Source of the DNA: an uncultured Clostridium sp.
GTDB lineage: Bacteria; Bacillota; Clostridia; TANB77; CAG-508
DNA: 49,982 bases
Direction: 5' to 3'
Assembly (NCBI GenBank): GCA_947648255.1
Contig: CANSNA010000001.1
Location: 1 to 49,982 of the forward strand
In this document: positions 13,896 to 26,018 of the stretch, in pieces
Numbering within the stretch: the first letter of the stretch is position 1
Layout: the number at the start of each line of letters is the position of its first letter
Translations under genes and position numbers: made by a program
The notes under the pieces: generated by a model
Told to the model about the DNA's origin: nothing
Databases searched by the model: none
What the model saw: the letters and a program-made list of their open reading frames with translations, nothing else

Positions 13896-14849
13896 TTATT
13901 TCAAAAATGATTTTACTCTATCTAATATTTTTTCTTTTGTTTGTTCTAACGGAAAATGTATGGTACATCCTGCTGCTCTTATATGCCCTCCTCCACTAAA
14001 AATTGAGCAAACTTCTGCTACATTTACATATTCACTTGAACGAAGTGATACTTTAAATCCATTTTCTATTTCTCGTAAAAATATAGAAACTTCAACATTT
14101 TCAATATCTCTTCCAATTTCAACTAATCCTTCATGATCTCCTGGAAGAACCTTATATTTTTTCTCATCTTCTGAGGTTATGTATGTGAAGGCAATTTTTC
14201 CTTCTTCAAAAAATTCCATTCTGTTTATAATAAGCTTGCTAAGTTCAAAATTTGCTTTTGTCTTAGTCTGCAAAGCTTTTTTGCATATTTCCGATGAATT
14301 TACTCCGAGCCTAAGTAGAGAAGCTGCAATTTCAAATGTCTCAGTTGTAACTCCTTCATATCTAAATCCTCCTGTGTCTGTAATTATTCCAGTTAATATA
14401 CAGGTTCCAATTTCTTTGTTTATTTCTACACCTATTGTTTTTAAAACTATTATTAATATTTGTGCACATGCTGGTGCCGTTGGATCTACGCAGTTATAGT
14501 CTGCAAACATCGAGTTTGTTCCATGGTGATCAATTGATATTTTTGTTTTTGCATTTTCATAATATTCTTCATACCCTTTAAGTCTTTTTGTATCTGTACA
14601 ATCTACTGATATTCCAAGGTCATATGAGAAATCTTTTCTGCCTTCTTCCTTTATTTCATCTGCACCTGGAAGGAAATCAAATGTTTTTGGGTAACTTGGT
14701 ATTACTACATCTACATCTTTACCCCTTCCTATAAGTGCCTTATACATAGCAAGCGAACTGCCTACTGCATCACCATCTGGTGATTCGTGTGTTAGTATTA
14801 CAATATGTTCTGCTTTTTCAATTTCTTCTTTTATATGGTCTAATGTCAT
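13896..14849 (-). CDS. nrnA: DHH-family bifunctional oligoribonuclease/PAP phosphatase
   Basis: [16 protein letters not shown]...SIDHHGTN...[14 protein letters not shown]. Confidence 0.92.
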   Translation of the reverse strand: MTLDHIKEEIEKAEHIVILTHESPDGDAVGSSLAMYKALIGRGKDVDVVIPSYPKTFDFLPGADEIKEEGRKDFSYDLGISVDCTDTKRLKGYEEYYENAKTKISIDHHGTNSMFADYNCVDPTAPACAQILIIVLKTIGVEINKEIGTCILTGIITDTGGFRYEGVTTETFEIAASLLRLGVNSSEICKKALQTKTKANFELSKLIINRMEFFEEGKIAFTYITSEDEKKYKVLPGDHEGLVEIGRDIENVEVSIFLREIENGFKVSLRSSEYVNVAEVCSIFSGGGHIRAAGCTIHFPLEQTKEKILDRVKSFLK

Positions 14850-14863
14850 AATTTCCCCCTACC

Positions 14864-15241
14864 TTATTCTTCTTTTTTAGGTAAAATCTCTCTTAAAATT
14901 TGATCAATTTTTGCACCATATTCCATTGAATCATCTAGTACAAATACAAGTTCTGGAGTAATTCTTAAATTTATTCTTTTTGCAATTTCTGTTCTAATAT
15001 ATCCAGAAGACTTTTTCAAGTTTTCAAAGGTCTCTTTAACATTTTTTGAATTTAGTATACTTACATATACTTTTGCATATTTAAAATCTGGCGTAATCTT
15101 CGTTTTTGTAACACTTATAAGCCCTGTAATTTTAGGATTTTTAAGTTCATAATTTATAACATTGCTAATTTCTTTTTTTAATTCCTCGTCTATTCTTCCA
15201 AGACGATTATTATTTTTATTTGGCATTAGTTTTTTGCTCAC
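14864..15241 (-). CDS. rbfA: 30S ribosome-binding factor
   Basis: RLGRIDEELKKEISNVINYELKNPKITGLISVTKTKITPDFKYAKVYVSIL. Confidence 0.93.
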   Translation of the reverse strand: MSKKLMPNKNNNRLGRIDEELKKEISNVINYELKNPKITGLISVTKTKITPDFKYAKVYVSILNSKNVKETFENLKKSSGYIRTEIAKRINLRITPELVFVLDDSMEYGAKIDQILREILPKKEE

Positions 15242-15262
15242 CCTTTCTTTGTCAATGGTTGT

Positions 15263-18181
15263 TTATTTTTTATGAAGAGTTCCAGCTATTTCTTCCATAA
15301 TGAATACTTCTAAAATGTCTCCTTCATTTAAATCATTAAAGTTTTCTACTTGTAAGCCACATTCATATCCTGCTACTACTTCTTTTACATCATCTTTAAA
15401 TCTTTTAAGTGAAGATAGTTTTCCTTCATGTATTACTACATGTTCTCTTATTACTCTAACTCCAGCATTTCTTGTGATTTTTCCATCTAATACATAGCAT
15501 CCTGCAATTGTACCAATGTTACTAACTTTAAATGTTTGTCTTATTTCTGCATTTCCTATTATTTTTTCTTCAAATGTAGGATCTAACATTCCTGTCATTG
15601 CTGCTTCTACATCTTCTATTGCTTTATAGATTACTGAGTATTGTTTTATTTCTATTTCTTCTTTTTTAGCCATATCTTTTGCAATTGGCTCTGGTCTTAC
15701 ATTAAATGCAATTATTATAGCATTTGCAACTTTTGCAAGTGTTACATCTGATTCTGTAACTCCACCAACATTTGAGTGTATTACTTTTACCTTTACTTCA
15801 TCGTTAGAGATTTTTTCTAAGCTATTTGTTACCGCTTCAACAGAACCTTGAACATCTGCTTTTACAATTAAGTTTAATTGTTTTAATTTATTTTTTTCAA
15901 TTTGTGAGAATAAATCATTTAAGCTTACTTTTGACATTGCATTTATTGATTTTTCTCTCTCTTGACGTTTTCTTCTTTCTATTAAGTGTTTTGCTGTTTT
16001 TTCATCGTCTACTTCATAGAATGTTTCACCAGCTTCTGGAACTTCTGTTAAACCTATTATTTCTACTGGTGTAGATGGACCTGCCTTTTTAACCTTTTTA
16101 CCTTTATCGTTCATCATTGCTCTAATTCTACCTATAACAGAACCTACAACTACTGTATCTCCTATATCAAGTGTTCCACGTTGAACGAGCATTGTTGCAA
16201 TTGGTCCTCTTGTTTTGTCAAGTCTCGCTTCTATTACAACTCCTTTTGATTGTTTATCTGGATTTGCTTTTAATTCTTGTACATCAGCAACTAATAGCAC
16301 CATTTCAAGAAGACCATCTATATTAATTCTCTTTTTAGCTGAAATTTCAACAAAAACTGTGTCTCCTCCCCATTCTTCTGGTACTAATTCATATTTCATT
16401 AATTCTTGTTTTACTTTTTCTGGATTTGCACCTTCTACATCTATTTTGTTTATTGCAACAATTATTGGAATTCCTGCATTTTTTGCATGATTGATTGCCT
16501 CTACTGTTTGAGGCATAACTCCATCATTTGCTGCAACTACTAAAATTGCTATATCTGTAACTTGTGCTCCTCTTGCACGCATACTTGTAAAGGCTTCATG
16601 TCCTGGTGTATCAAGGAATGTTATTTCTCTACCATTTACTTCTACTTTGTATGCTCCTATGTGCTGTGTGATTCCGCCTGCTTCACCTTCTATTACATTG
16701 GTTTCTCTAACTGCATCTAAAAGTGATGTTTTACCATGATCTACGTGTCCCATAACTACTACAATTGGTGGTCTCGCTTTTAAATCTTCTTCTCTATCTG
16801 CTGTATCATCAAATAGGATATCTTCTTCTGTTACAACCTCTTTCTTTTTAGCTGTTATTCCAAATTCCTGAGCAATTAGAAAAGCTGTGTCGAAATCCAC
16901 TTCATTATTTATTGTTGCCATTATTCCATAATCTAGTAGTTTTTTAATTATATCTACTGTCGTTTTCTTCATTTCTTGTGCTAAATCTTTTACAGTTATT
17001 GATTCTGGTATTGTTATTTCTGTTAGCTTAAATATTTTTTGTTTTATTCTTTCTTCATTTTGATTTACTTTTTTCTTTCCTCTTTTTCCCCTAACTGTTG
17101 TCAAATCATAATAATCCAGCATTCCACCTTCTGGGTCTTGGAACATATTTGATAATTTACTTTCTTGTTTTAAATTTCTTAATTTTCCTGAATCGAATTC
17201 TTCATTTCTACCTGTTTTTGTATTTTTTCTTTGTCTTGAATCATCACTGCCTAAGTTTCTATTGTTATTTTTTTGTTTTACCATATTTCTATTGTAGTCA
17301 CGAGTATTTTCTTTTTCTCCTAGATCTTGAGACATGATATTTTTGATATTTTTCTCAATTCCTCTTTCGTCAAGCATTCTTCCGCCTTTTTTGAAGTCTT
17401 GACCGCCTCCAAAGTTTCCAGTTCTTTTATTTTGGTTATTTTTAAAGCCACCATTAGAATTTCTGTCGTTTCTATTATAACCATTATAGTTAGATTTATT
17501 ATCCCCAAAGTTCTTTTTATTATCAAATCTTGGTTTGTTTCCATAGTTACGATTTTCAAAGTTTTTATTATTTCTTTGTCCATTTTGATTATTGTTTATA
17601 TTTTTCTGATAGTTTACTTGAGGTTTTGTTTGTTTTTCAAACTTCTCAACTTTTTCTTCTTTTACTGTAGTTTCTTTTTCTTCTATTTGTTCTTTTTTTA
17701 CTTCTTCCTTAATTTCTTCTACTTTTGGAGTTTCTTCTTTTTTTGGTGCTTCTTTAACTTCTTCTTTTTCTTTAGGTTCTTCCTTCTTTGGTTTTGTAAG
17801 TCCAAATAGTTCACTTGCTGTCATTGGTTTAGAAGGTTTATTTCTGTATACAATATTATATTCTTGATTTTTGTTTCTCTCAACAAAACCCACATCTTTT
17901 CTTGATCGTGCATTATTTTTTGCTTTCTTTTCTTCTTCCTTTTTTGCAATTTCATCATCAGAAATAATAACTTCTCGCCTTATTATAACCGGTGTGCTTG
18001 AAGCTTGCATTGTTTTTTCTTTACCTTTGCCCATTTCCTTTTCAATTTTTTTAGCTTCATCTTCTTCTACTGCACTTAAATGACTTTTAATTTCAATTCC
18101 TATTTTACTTGCCACATCTATAATTTCCTTACTTGATTTTTTTAATTTTTTTGCTAATTCATGTATTTTTACTTTATCCAT
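15263..18181 (-). CDS. infB: Translation initiation factor IF-2 (972 aa, uninterrupted)
   Basis: [21 protein letters not shown]...[10 protein letters not shown]; low-complexity N-terminal region. Confidence 0.98.
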   Translation of the reverse strand: MDKVKIHELAKKLKKSSKEIIDVASKIGIEIKSHLSAVEEDEAKKIEKEMGKGKEKTMQASSTPVIIRREVIISDDEIAKKEEEKKAKNNARSRKDVGFVERNKNQEYNIVYRNKPSKPMTASELFGLTKPKKEEPKEKEEVKEAPKKEETPKVEEIKEEVKKEQIEEKETTVKEEKVEKFEKQTKPQVNYQKNINNNQNGQRNNKNFENRNYGNKPRFDNKKNFGDNKSNYNGYNRNDRNSNGGFKNNQNKRTGNFGGGQDFKKGGRMLDERGIEKNIKNIMSQDLGEKENTRDYNRNMVKQKNNNRNLGSDDSRQRKNTKTGRNEEFDSGKLRNLKQESKLSNMFQDPEGGMLDYYDLTTVRGKRGKKKVNQNEERIKQKIFKLTEITIPESITVKDLAQEMKKTTVDIIKKLLDYGIMATINNEVDFDTAFLIAQEFGITAKKKEVVTEEDILFDDTADREEDLKARPPIVVVMGHVDHGKTSLLDAVRETNVIEGEAGGITQHIGAYKVEVNGREITFLDTPGHEAFTSMRARGAQVTDIAILVVAANDGVMPQTVEAINHAKNAGIPIIVAINKIDVEGANPEKVKQELMKYELVPEEWGGDTVFVEISAKKRINIDGLLEMVLLVADVQELKANPDKQSKGVVIEARLDKTRGPIATMLVQRGTLDIGDTVVVGSVIGRIRAMMNDKGKKVKKAGPSTPVEIIGLTEVPEAGETFYEVDDEKTAKHLIERRKRQEREKSINAMSKVSLNDLFSQIEKNKLKQLNLIVKADVQGSVEAVTNSLEKISNDEVKVKVIHSNVGGVTESDVTLAKVANAIIIAFNVRPEPIAKDMAKKEEIEIKQYSVIYKAIEDVEAAMTGMLDPTFEEKIIGNAEIRQTFKVSNIGTIAGCYVLDGKITRNAGVRVIREHVVIHEGKLSSLKRFKDDVKEVVAGYECGLQVENFNDLNEGDILEVFIMEEIAGTLHKK

Positions 18182-18503
18182 AGCAAATCACCCCCGATTA
18201 CATTTTTCTAGTATACCAGCTGAAAAGTTTTTATCCGTTATACCAATTATTGCTTTATTTTTTTTTCCAATAGAAGTACTTAATATTTCTATTGTACTTA
18301 ATTCTATTACGTTTATCCCATTATTAGTACAAACATATCTTATGTTTTTTTTGGACTTTTCTGATGTATCTTCTGCCACAATTACAAGATGTGTTTTATG
18401 CTTTTTTACACTTTCTACTGTTGCATCCATTCCTGCTACCACTTTACCGTGATTTTGCTGCAAGTCCAAGCATTCCTAATACTTTTTCAGTTTGACTCGT
18501 CAA
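18169..18503 (-). CDS. ylxQ: YlxQ/L7Ae-family RNA-binding protein; CGG +1 sites at 18447 and 18194
   Basis: [14 protein letters not shown][CGGT][16 protein letters not shown]...KCN[CGGG]GDLLWIK*. Confidence 0.88.
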
Positions 18504-18756
18504 ATATGACACCTCTTAATTCCTCATATTTTTTATTTTCTATACTTGTTTTTAAAGCATGTTTTAGTATATTTCTTTTTTGCATCTTTTCAAAACAAGT
18601 TATATTCTTACAAATATACGCACCCCTACCCTCTAGGTTCTGTTGTAAATCAACTATTATTTTGTTTTCTTTATTTTTTACTATTCTAATAAGATTTTCT
18701 TTTTGTTTTTTACTTCTGCAACCTATGCAAGTGCGTGTTAATTTACTATTCTTCAT
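18487..18756 (-). CDS. ylxR: YlxR (RnpM)-family protein
   Basis: RTCIGCRSKKQKENLIRIV...GRGAYIC. Confidence 0.9.
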   Translation of the reverse strand: MKNSKLTRTCIGCRSKKQKENLIRIVKNKENKIIVDLQQNLEGRGAYICKNITCFEKMQKRNILKHALKTSIENKKYEELRGVIFDESN

Positions 18757-19880
18757 TTATTCCCTCTTCACTTGCATCTAGTTCTTCTTGTTTACTATTT
18801 TCTTCTATTTCTTGCATATTTGCAAGCATTTCTCTAAATTGTGTTTCTGATTTTATATCTATTTTCCAATTTGTAAGTCTTGCTGCAAGTCTTGCATTTT
18901 GCCCTGCTTTACCTATTGCAAGTGATAATTGATCATCTGGAACTATTACTCTTGCAGATGTTTCTTCTTCATTTATATCTACTGCCATTACTTTTGCAGG
19001 TAATAATGCAGATGATATAAATATTGCTGGATCTTCATTCCATTCTATTACATCTATTTTTTCACCACTTAGCTCATTTATTATATTTTGAATTCTAACT
19101 CCCTTTTGTCCTACACAGGAACCAACTGGGTCTATGTTTTCATTTTGTGCATGTACTGCAACCTTGCATCTATTTCCTGGATCTCTTGATACACTTTTAA
19201 CTTCAATTAGTCCTTCATATATTTCTGGTATTTCAAATTCAAATAGCTTTTTAACAAAATCACCTGCTGTTCTTGATACAATAACTTGTGGAGCTCCTTT
19301 TGTTCCTCTTACAACATCTACCACATATGCTTTAACTTTATCATTTACCTTGTATCTTTCTGTTGGTATCTGCTCTTTTGTAGGCATTATTCCCTCTAGT
19401 TTTCCAAGGTCTAATATTATTGTTCCTGTATCGGCTTTTTGAACTATTCCTGAGACTATTTCACCTTTTCTTTCATTAAATTCGCTAAATACTAGGTCTC
19501 TTTCTGCTTCTCTTAGTTTTTGAATTATAACTTGTTTTGCTGTTTGAGCTGCAATTCTACCAAAATTTCTTGGATTTATTTCTATATCAACTGTATCTCC
19601 TACTTGTAATTGCTTATTGATCTTTGCTGCCTCTGCTTTTGTTATTTGCAAAACTGGATTTTCTAAATTTTCTACTATTTCTTTAACTGAAAAAATATGT
19701 GTTTCTCCGTGTTTCTCTATCTACTACCACTTTAACATTTTCGCTATCTTTATAGTTGTTTTTATATGCTGTTATAAGAGCCATTTCAATTTGCTCCATT
19801 AGGTAATCTTTTTTTATTCCTCTTTCTTTTTCTAAAGCCTCTAAAGCTAATTCTAGTTCTTTATTATCAATTGCTTTCAT
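18746..19880 (-). CDS. nusA: Transcription termination/antitermination protein NusA; CGG +1 site at 19707
   Basis: MKAIDNKELELALEALEKERGI...VVVDRET[CGGA]ETHIFSVKEIVENLENPVLQITKAEA... Confidence 0.95.
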
Positions 19881-19902
19881 TTTAATCAACCCTTTCTGTT
19901 TT

Positions 19903-20360
19903 TTACCATTCATATTTTATTTTTATCTGTGCTATTTGATTTTTCTCTATTGTTCTTTCTTCTAACTCTGATTTTATATATATTTTTTCTTTATCAAATT
20001 TCAAAAGCTTACCGTGAAAATATTTTTTTCCCTTCTAAGGGTTTAAAAAGTTTTACTTCTATTATTTCTCCAATTGCACCCTCTAAATGCTTATCTTTTC
20101 TTAAAACTCTTTCTATTCCAGTTGATGAAACTTCTAAAAAGTATCCGTTCTTTTATATAATCTGCTTTATCTAAAATATCATTTATCTCACTTGTAACTT
20201 TCTCACAGTCTGTAAGTCCTATGCCTTTTTCACTGTCTATATATATTCTTAAAAAATAGTCTTTTCCTTCTTTTGCATATTCTACATCATATAGATTATA
20301 CCCAAGTTCTTCTATTTTAGATTTAACAAGGATTTCTACTTTTTCTTCTATATTTGCCAT
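19903..20360 (-). CDS. rimP: Ribosome maturation factor RimP; CGG +1 sites at 20145 and 20012
   Basis: MANIEEKVEILVKSKIEELGYNLYDVEY...ADYIKE[CGGA]YFLEVSSTGIERVLRKDKHLEGAIGEIIEVKLFKPLEGKKIFS[CGGT]KLLKFDKEKI...YEW*. Confidence 0.92.
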
Positions 20361-20391
20361 AAGCCTTAGCCCTTTCCTCTTATACATACAT

Positions 20392-20418
20392 AAAGAGTGG
20401 AATTTGTTTCCACTCTTC
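20392..20418. terminator. Hairpin downstream-type element between rimP and purH
   Basis: aagagtggaa-tttg-tttccactctt. Confidence 0.4.
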
Positions 20419-20579
20419 TAGTCTCATATTGATATTTTATATTTTACAACCTTTTTTTAGCATTGTCAACCCCTTTATTCAATTTTCCGTAAGATTTCAT
20501 AGCATTTTCTGACTTTTATATGTTTTTTTCTCAAATTTTTATGTTATCTCCTTGTAACAGATAGATATAAAAATCTTGC

Positions 20580-20608
20580 TTGTAATTATATAAAATTTGT
20601 AGTATAAT
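20580..20608 (+). promoter_or_regulatory. sigma-70-type promoter for purH
   Basis: TTGTAA - 17 bp - TATAAT. Confidence 0.55.
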
Positions 20609-20642
20609 ACAATGGTATTAAATTTATTATATGGAGGTAGCT

Positions 20643-22191
20643 ATGAAAGCTTTAATTAGTGTATCTGATAAGACAGGTATAGTTGATTTTGCAAAAGAAC
20701 TAGAAGCTTTGGGAATACAAATTATTTCAACAGGAGGTACTTACAATAAACTTAAAGATTCTGGAATAAATGCTACAGAAATTTCTGAACTTACAGGTTT
20801 TCCTGAATGTTTAGATGGAAGAGTTAAAACCTTGCACCCAAAAGTACATGCTGGAATTTTGGCAATCAGATCAAAGGAAGAACATATGAAACAACTTGAG
20901 GAATTAGGAGTAGAAACAATAGATTTTGTTGTTGTAAATCTTTACCCCTTCAAACAGACCATTTTAAAGGACAATGTAACACGTGCAGAATGTGTTGAAA
21001 ACATTGATATAGGTGGACCAACAATGCTTAGAAGTGCTGCCAAAAATTATCAAGATGTTACAGTCATAACAGATCCAAATGATTATGAAATGATTTTAAA
21101 TGAATTAAAACAAACTGGTAAAGTATCAGTTGATACAAAATTTTATCTAATGAATAAAGTATTTGAGCACACTGCAAACTATGATGCAATGATTTGCTCT
21201 TATCTAAAAAATGAAAGAAAAGACGAAAGTTTCCCAGATGCTTTAACTCTTACATATGAAAAAGTTCAAGAAATGAGATATGGTGAAAATCCACATCAAA
21301 AAGCTGCCTTATATAAAGAAATTGGCAAATGTGAAGGTTCACTTACAACTGCTACTAAGTTAAATGGTAAAGAACTTTCATTTAATAATATTAACGACAC
21401 TCATGGTGCATTAGAACTTCTAAAAGAATTTGAAGAACCAACAGTTGTTGCTTGTAAACACGGAAACCCTTGTGGTGTAGGTTCAGGAAAAGATATATAT
21501 GAAGCATGGCAAAAAGCCTTTAATGCTGATAAAACATCAATATTTGGTGGAATCATCACAGTAAATAGAGAAATTACAGTTAAAATGGCAGAAGAAATGA
21601 AGGAAATTTTCTTAGAAGTAATTGTAGCACCTTCTTTTGAAAAAGAAGCTCTAGAAATCTTAAAAGCAAAGAAAAATTTAAGACTATTAGAATTACCTAC
21701 AATTTCAGTAAAACCTTATGAGAACTCTTTAGACATCAAAAAAATTAATGGTGGAATTATTGTTCAAACAATTGATTCTAAACTTCTAGATGACTATACT
21801 GTTGTGACTGATAGAAAACCTACTGACAAGGAACTAGAAGACATGATGTTTGGTCTTAAAGTTGTAAAATTTGCTAAGTCAAATGGAATTGTTTTAGCAA
21901 AAGATAAACAAACTATAGGTATTGGACCTCGGACAAGTTAATAGAATTTGGGCTGTTAAACAATGTGTAGATCACTCAGAAGAATTAATTGGAGAAGATG
22001 TAACAAAAGGTGCAGTTCTTGCATCTGATGCATTCTTCCCATTTAACGACTGCGTAGAAGAAGCTTACAGGGCGGGCATTACTGCAATTGTTCAACCTGG
22101 TGGTTCACTTCGTGACCAAGACTCAATTGATAAATGTAATGAATATGGAATTGCAATGATTTTTACAGGAATGAGACATTTTAAACATTAA
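20643..22191 (+). CDS. purH: Bifunctional AICAR formyltransferase/IMP cyclohydrolase; CGG +1 site at 21930
   Basis: ...[10 protein letters not shown][CGGA][20 protein letters not shown]...GMRHFKH*. Confidence 0.95.
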
Positions 22192-22198
22192 TATATTT

Positions 22199-22229
22199 AA
22201 AAGCAATAGGTAAAATATCTATTGCTTTT
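22199..22229 (+). terminator. Rho-independent terminator after purH
   Basis: aaaagcaatag-gtaaaatat-ctattgctttt. Confidence 0.7.
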
Positions 22230-22273
22230 GATTTATTTTTTTAGTATCAATTTATTATGAAAGGAACAAATTT

Positions 22274-23022
22274 ATGAATATATTAGTAAGCGGAGCCTCT
22301 GGAAGAATGGGAAAAGAAGTAATATCATGTATTGAAAAAGATAATGATTTAAACTTCATTTGTGGATTTGGTCAAAATGAAAAATTATATTTAGGTAAAA
22401 TACCAATATATAATAATATTTCTAAAATAAAAGAAAGACCTGATGTGATAATAGATTTTTCAAATGTGCGTGCTACCTTTGAAATGCTTAATTTTGCAAA
22501 GAATAAGCACCTTCCAATTGTTATTGCAACAACTGGGTTTAATCATGAGCAAGAAAAAATCATAAAAGATTATAGTAAAGATATACCAATTTTTAAATCT
22601 GCAAATATGTCTTTTGATATAAACCTAATGTGCAAAATAGTAGCACGGCATCGCTCCACTATTTGAAAATGCAGATATCGAAATAACAGAAACTCATCAC
22701 AGAAATAAAGTAGATGCACCAAGTGGAACTGCCCTACTTCTAGCAGACAGTATAAATAAATCTCTTGCCGAAAAAATGAAATATGTATATAATAGGCATG
22801 ATTTATCACAAAAAAGAGAAGATAATGAAATTGGTATCACGTCTATCCGTGGTGGTAACATAGTTCGGCGAGCACACTGTACAGTTTTTTTGTTTAAACG
22901 ATACCTTTGAAATAAAGCACACCTCACATTCAAGAACAGTTTTTGCAGAAGGAGCAATAAAGTCTGCAAAATTTCTTATAAATAAACCCAATGGACTTTA
23001 TGATATGAATGATTTGATTTAA
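22274..23022 (+). CDS. dapB: 4-hydroxy-tetrahydrodipicolinate reductase; CGG +1 sites at 22646 and 22866
   Basis: [16 protein letters not shown]...NLMCKIVA[CGGC][32 protein letters not shown]...IRGGNIV[CGGC][22 protein letters not shown]... Confidence 0.94.
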
Positions 23023-23152
23023 AACAATACAAGAAAAGTGGATAGACCGAATGTGCAAATTGCTTCGCAATTGCACAGCCCCAGGAAGTTTAAGCCTTGC
23101 TTAATAGTAAAAAACTAGAGGGCTGATATTTCACAGCCTTCTAATTATTTCA

Positions 23153-24406
23153 CTATATATTTAGTGCTTTGCAAATTCCCTCTGCTGCATCTCTTCCTGA
23201 CCTTGCTGCCCAAGCTACTGTTGATTTGGCGTAACTTATATCTCCTGCTGCATATACTTTGTTTTTGGAAGTTTTGTGGTTTTCGTCCACTTTTATGTAT
23301 CCCCAGTCATCTAACTCTAGTCCTAGTTTTTTAATTATGTTCTCTTCTGGCTTAGAACCTAGTGCCATAATTACAAAGTCTGTGTTTAGCACAAAATTTG
23401 AGCCTTCTATATTTACTGGTTTTGGTCTTTTTCCTTCTACTTCTACTAGTTCTGTTTTAATGCATTCTGCACTTTCTACACTTTCTTTTCCATTTATTTT
23501 TACAATATTAGTTTGGAATAAAAACTCTATTCCCTCTTCCATTGCTTCTTCTACTTCCACTTTTTCAGCAGGCATCTCAGCTCTTCCTCTTCTATATACA
23601 ACAGTTACCTTCTTTGCCCCCATTTTATTTATTGTTCTTGCAGCATCCATAGCTGTATTTCCTCCGCCTACAACGATTGCTGTTCTTCCTTTAAAATCTG
23701 GGAATTTCTTATATTCTAAAAGTTCATTTCCTCCATAAACTCCTTTCGTATCTTCTCCATCTATTCCCATTTTTGCTGAAATATTTGCTCCAATTGTTAA
23801 AAGTATTGCATCATATTCTTTTTCAAGTTCTTCTAATGTAATATCTTTTCCAATTTCTTTTTTTAGTTTAGCCTTAACACCTAAATCTAAAACTTTTTGA
23901 ATTGCACTTTTTACAGTATCTTTTGGTAATCTAAAATCTGGTATACCATGCACTAAAAGTCCACCCAGTTCACCATGCTTTTCATATATTGTAACATCTA
24001 TTCCCCTTCTTGCCAAATAGCCTGCTGCTGTTATTCCAGAAGGTCCACCTCCAATTATAGCAACTTTTTTATTCTTTTTTTCTTTGAAACTATTAATTTT
24101 CCATGTTTCTTTTATTGCCATATCTCCGAATAAATGCTTCTAATTTTCCGAATATTTACTGCAGCTCCCTTTATTCCTCTTACACAAGACCCTTGGCATT
24201 GCTTAAAATGAGGACAAATTCTTCCACATACAGCTTGTAAAACTGTTGTATCTAATAAAATTTCATATGCTTCGTTAAATTTGTCATTTTTTATACAAGA
24301 AATAAACTCTGTTATATCATTTCCAAGTGGACATCCGCTTCCTGCAAGGCTTTGTTTTACAGCTCAAGCAGTATTCTGCTAGTTTTTTTGCTTCTTCAAT
24401 TTCCAT
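23153..24406 (-). CDS. Glutamate synthase small-subunit-like FAD-dependent oxidoreductase; CGG +1 sites at 24335, 24148, 24126
   Basis: MEIEEAKKLAEYCLSCKTKPCRK[CGGA]CPLGNDITEFI...GSCVRGIKGAAVNI[CGGA]KLEAFI[CGGA]DMAIKETWKI...VAIIGGGPSGITAAGYLAR. Confidence 0.92.
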
Positions 24407-24450
24407 TTTTTTATTTCCTTTCTTGCTTTTATCTTTTTAATAGATAGTCT

Positions 24451-25024
24451 CTAGCCATTTTGACTATCTAAGTTTTCTTTTCTAATCATTACTTCTTTTA
24501 AATCTTTCCAAAAATCTATCTTTTTTGTTTCATCTCTTAAAAGTGCAGCGGGATGCCATGTTGGCATATATATTATTCCATTTTTTTCAAACCACTTTCC
24601 ACGAGATGCTGTTATTCCATATTCATTTCCAAGAATATTTTTGAGTGCAACACTCCCAAGAAGCACAATTATCTTAGGTTTAACAAGCATAACTTGGCTT
24701 CTTAAATAATCAATACATGCTTCTGCTTCATCATTTTCTGGATTTCTATTTTTGGGTGGTCTGCATTTTACTATATTTGCTATGTATACCTCTTTTCTTT
24801 TTATTCCAAGTCCGAATAAATGCTTTATCCATAAGCTTTCCGTGCTTTTCCCACAAATGGTTCTCCGAAGAACATCTTCGTCTGCCCCAGGTCCTTCTCC
24901 TATCAGCATTATGTCTGCATTTTTATTTCCGCACACCAAATACAATGTTTTTTCTTGTACTACACAATTTGCATTTTTTACATTCTTTTATTCCTTCTTC
25001 TAATTCTTCCCATGTATTATACAT
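24451..25024 (-). CDS. Family-4-type uracil-DNA glycosylase; four CGG +1 sites (24929, 24865, 24840, 24812)
   Basis: CKKCKLCSTRKNIVFGV[CGGA]NKNADIMLIGEGPGADEDVL[CGGA]EPFVGKA[CGGA]KLMDKAFI[CGGA]LGIKRKEVYIANIVKCRPPKNR. Confidence 0.94.
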
Positions 25025-25038
25025 ATTTTCACATCCTT

Positions 25039-25960
25039 CTATATTAAGGGAGCTTCTAAAAGTTTTATCTTTTCTTCTGCTTTAGTATCTATTCTTACTT
25101 TTATTCCTATTGGTATGACTGTTTTTAAAAGCCCATGTCCAAAATTATTTGATTTTATTATTGGGAACAAATATTCATCTTCTAGGGTATCTTGCACAAT
25201 TTTTTCTAAAGAAATCATACTTTCATGTTCGTAATTTCCAAGCCATAAACCTCTTATATTTTCAAATACACCGGTTTTGTTTCATCTTATATAAATAATT
25301 ACTAATCATTCCGAGGAGGACTCTCATAGCCTAAATCTTCTATAAATAAAATCTTATCTTTTATATCTACTTGATATTTACCTGTAATTAAGTTTGAGAA
25401 TAAAGAAAGATTACCTCCGAACCAAGATACCTTCTCCTTCTCCCTCTTTTATAGTTAAATATTCATCTTCTTCTGTTCCAAGTCTTAAATCTTTTTCTAT
25501 AAATCTTTTTTTCATTTCTTTATATCCATAATCTGTCTCAGGTGCTGAAAGTGATTTAAAGTTAGGTCCGTGAAAAGTTACAAGCCCAGTTTTGGCATAT
25601 ATGCAATTTAATATGGAGGTTGGATCACTATATCCACAAATTATTTTTGGATTATTTTTAATTATTTCATAATCTAAGTAATCAAAAACACAGTTGCAAT
25701 TAAATCCTCCCATTGCACAAAATATTCCTGCTATTTCTTTGTCTTTAAACATTTCATTTATATCCTCTGCTTTGTGTTTTGCACTTGCTCCATAGCCTGT
25801 TGTATTTTCATAAACATGATTTGCAAATTTCACTTTAATACCTATTTCTTCTAATAATTTAACTGAAAGTGCAATTTCTTCTTTGCACTCATTCGTTATT
25901 GGCTCTGATTGTGCAACAATACCGAATAGTATCTCCCCTTTTTAATGCTCTTGGCTTCAT
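25039..25960 (-). CDS. S66-family peptidase (LD-carboxypeptidase/MccF-like); four CGG +1 sites (25922, 25417, 25311, 25271)
   Basis: MKPRALKRGDTI[CGGT]IVAQSEPITNE...GILV[CGGA]GNLSLFSNLITGKYQVDIKDKILFIEDLGYESPP[CGGA]MISNYLYKMKQN[CGGT]VFENIRGLWLGNYEHE.... Confidence 0.9.
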
Positions 25961-25987
25961 ATGCAGCTCCTTTTTATTATATAATAT

Positions 25988-26012
25988 AAGCGCCCTTAAA
26001 ATCTGGCGCTTC
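25988..26012. terminator. Hairpin, possible terminator
   Basis: aagcgcc-cttaaaatct-ggcgctt. Confidence 0.4.
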
Positions 26013-26018
26013 TTTAGT

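Noticed and set aside
16660-17420. CGG/CCG occurrences inside infB as possible recoding sites
   Set aside because: They are GGC GGA, GGC GGT or GCG GTA contexts, i.e. CGG is out of frame, and the ORF stays open.
23040-23130. Inverted repeats after dapB (gcaaattgcttcgcaattgc; agggctg...cagcctt) as a novel RNA element
   Set aside because: Short hairpins in an intergenic gap; most likely terminator-like, with no further support.
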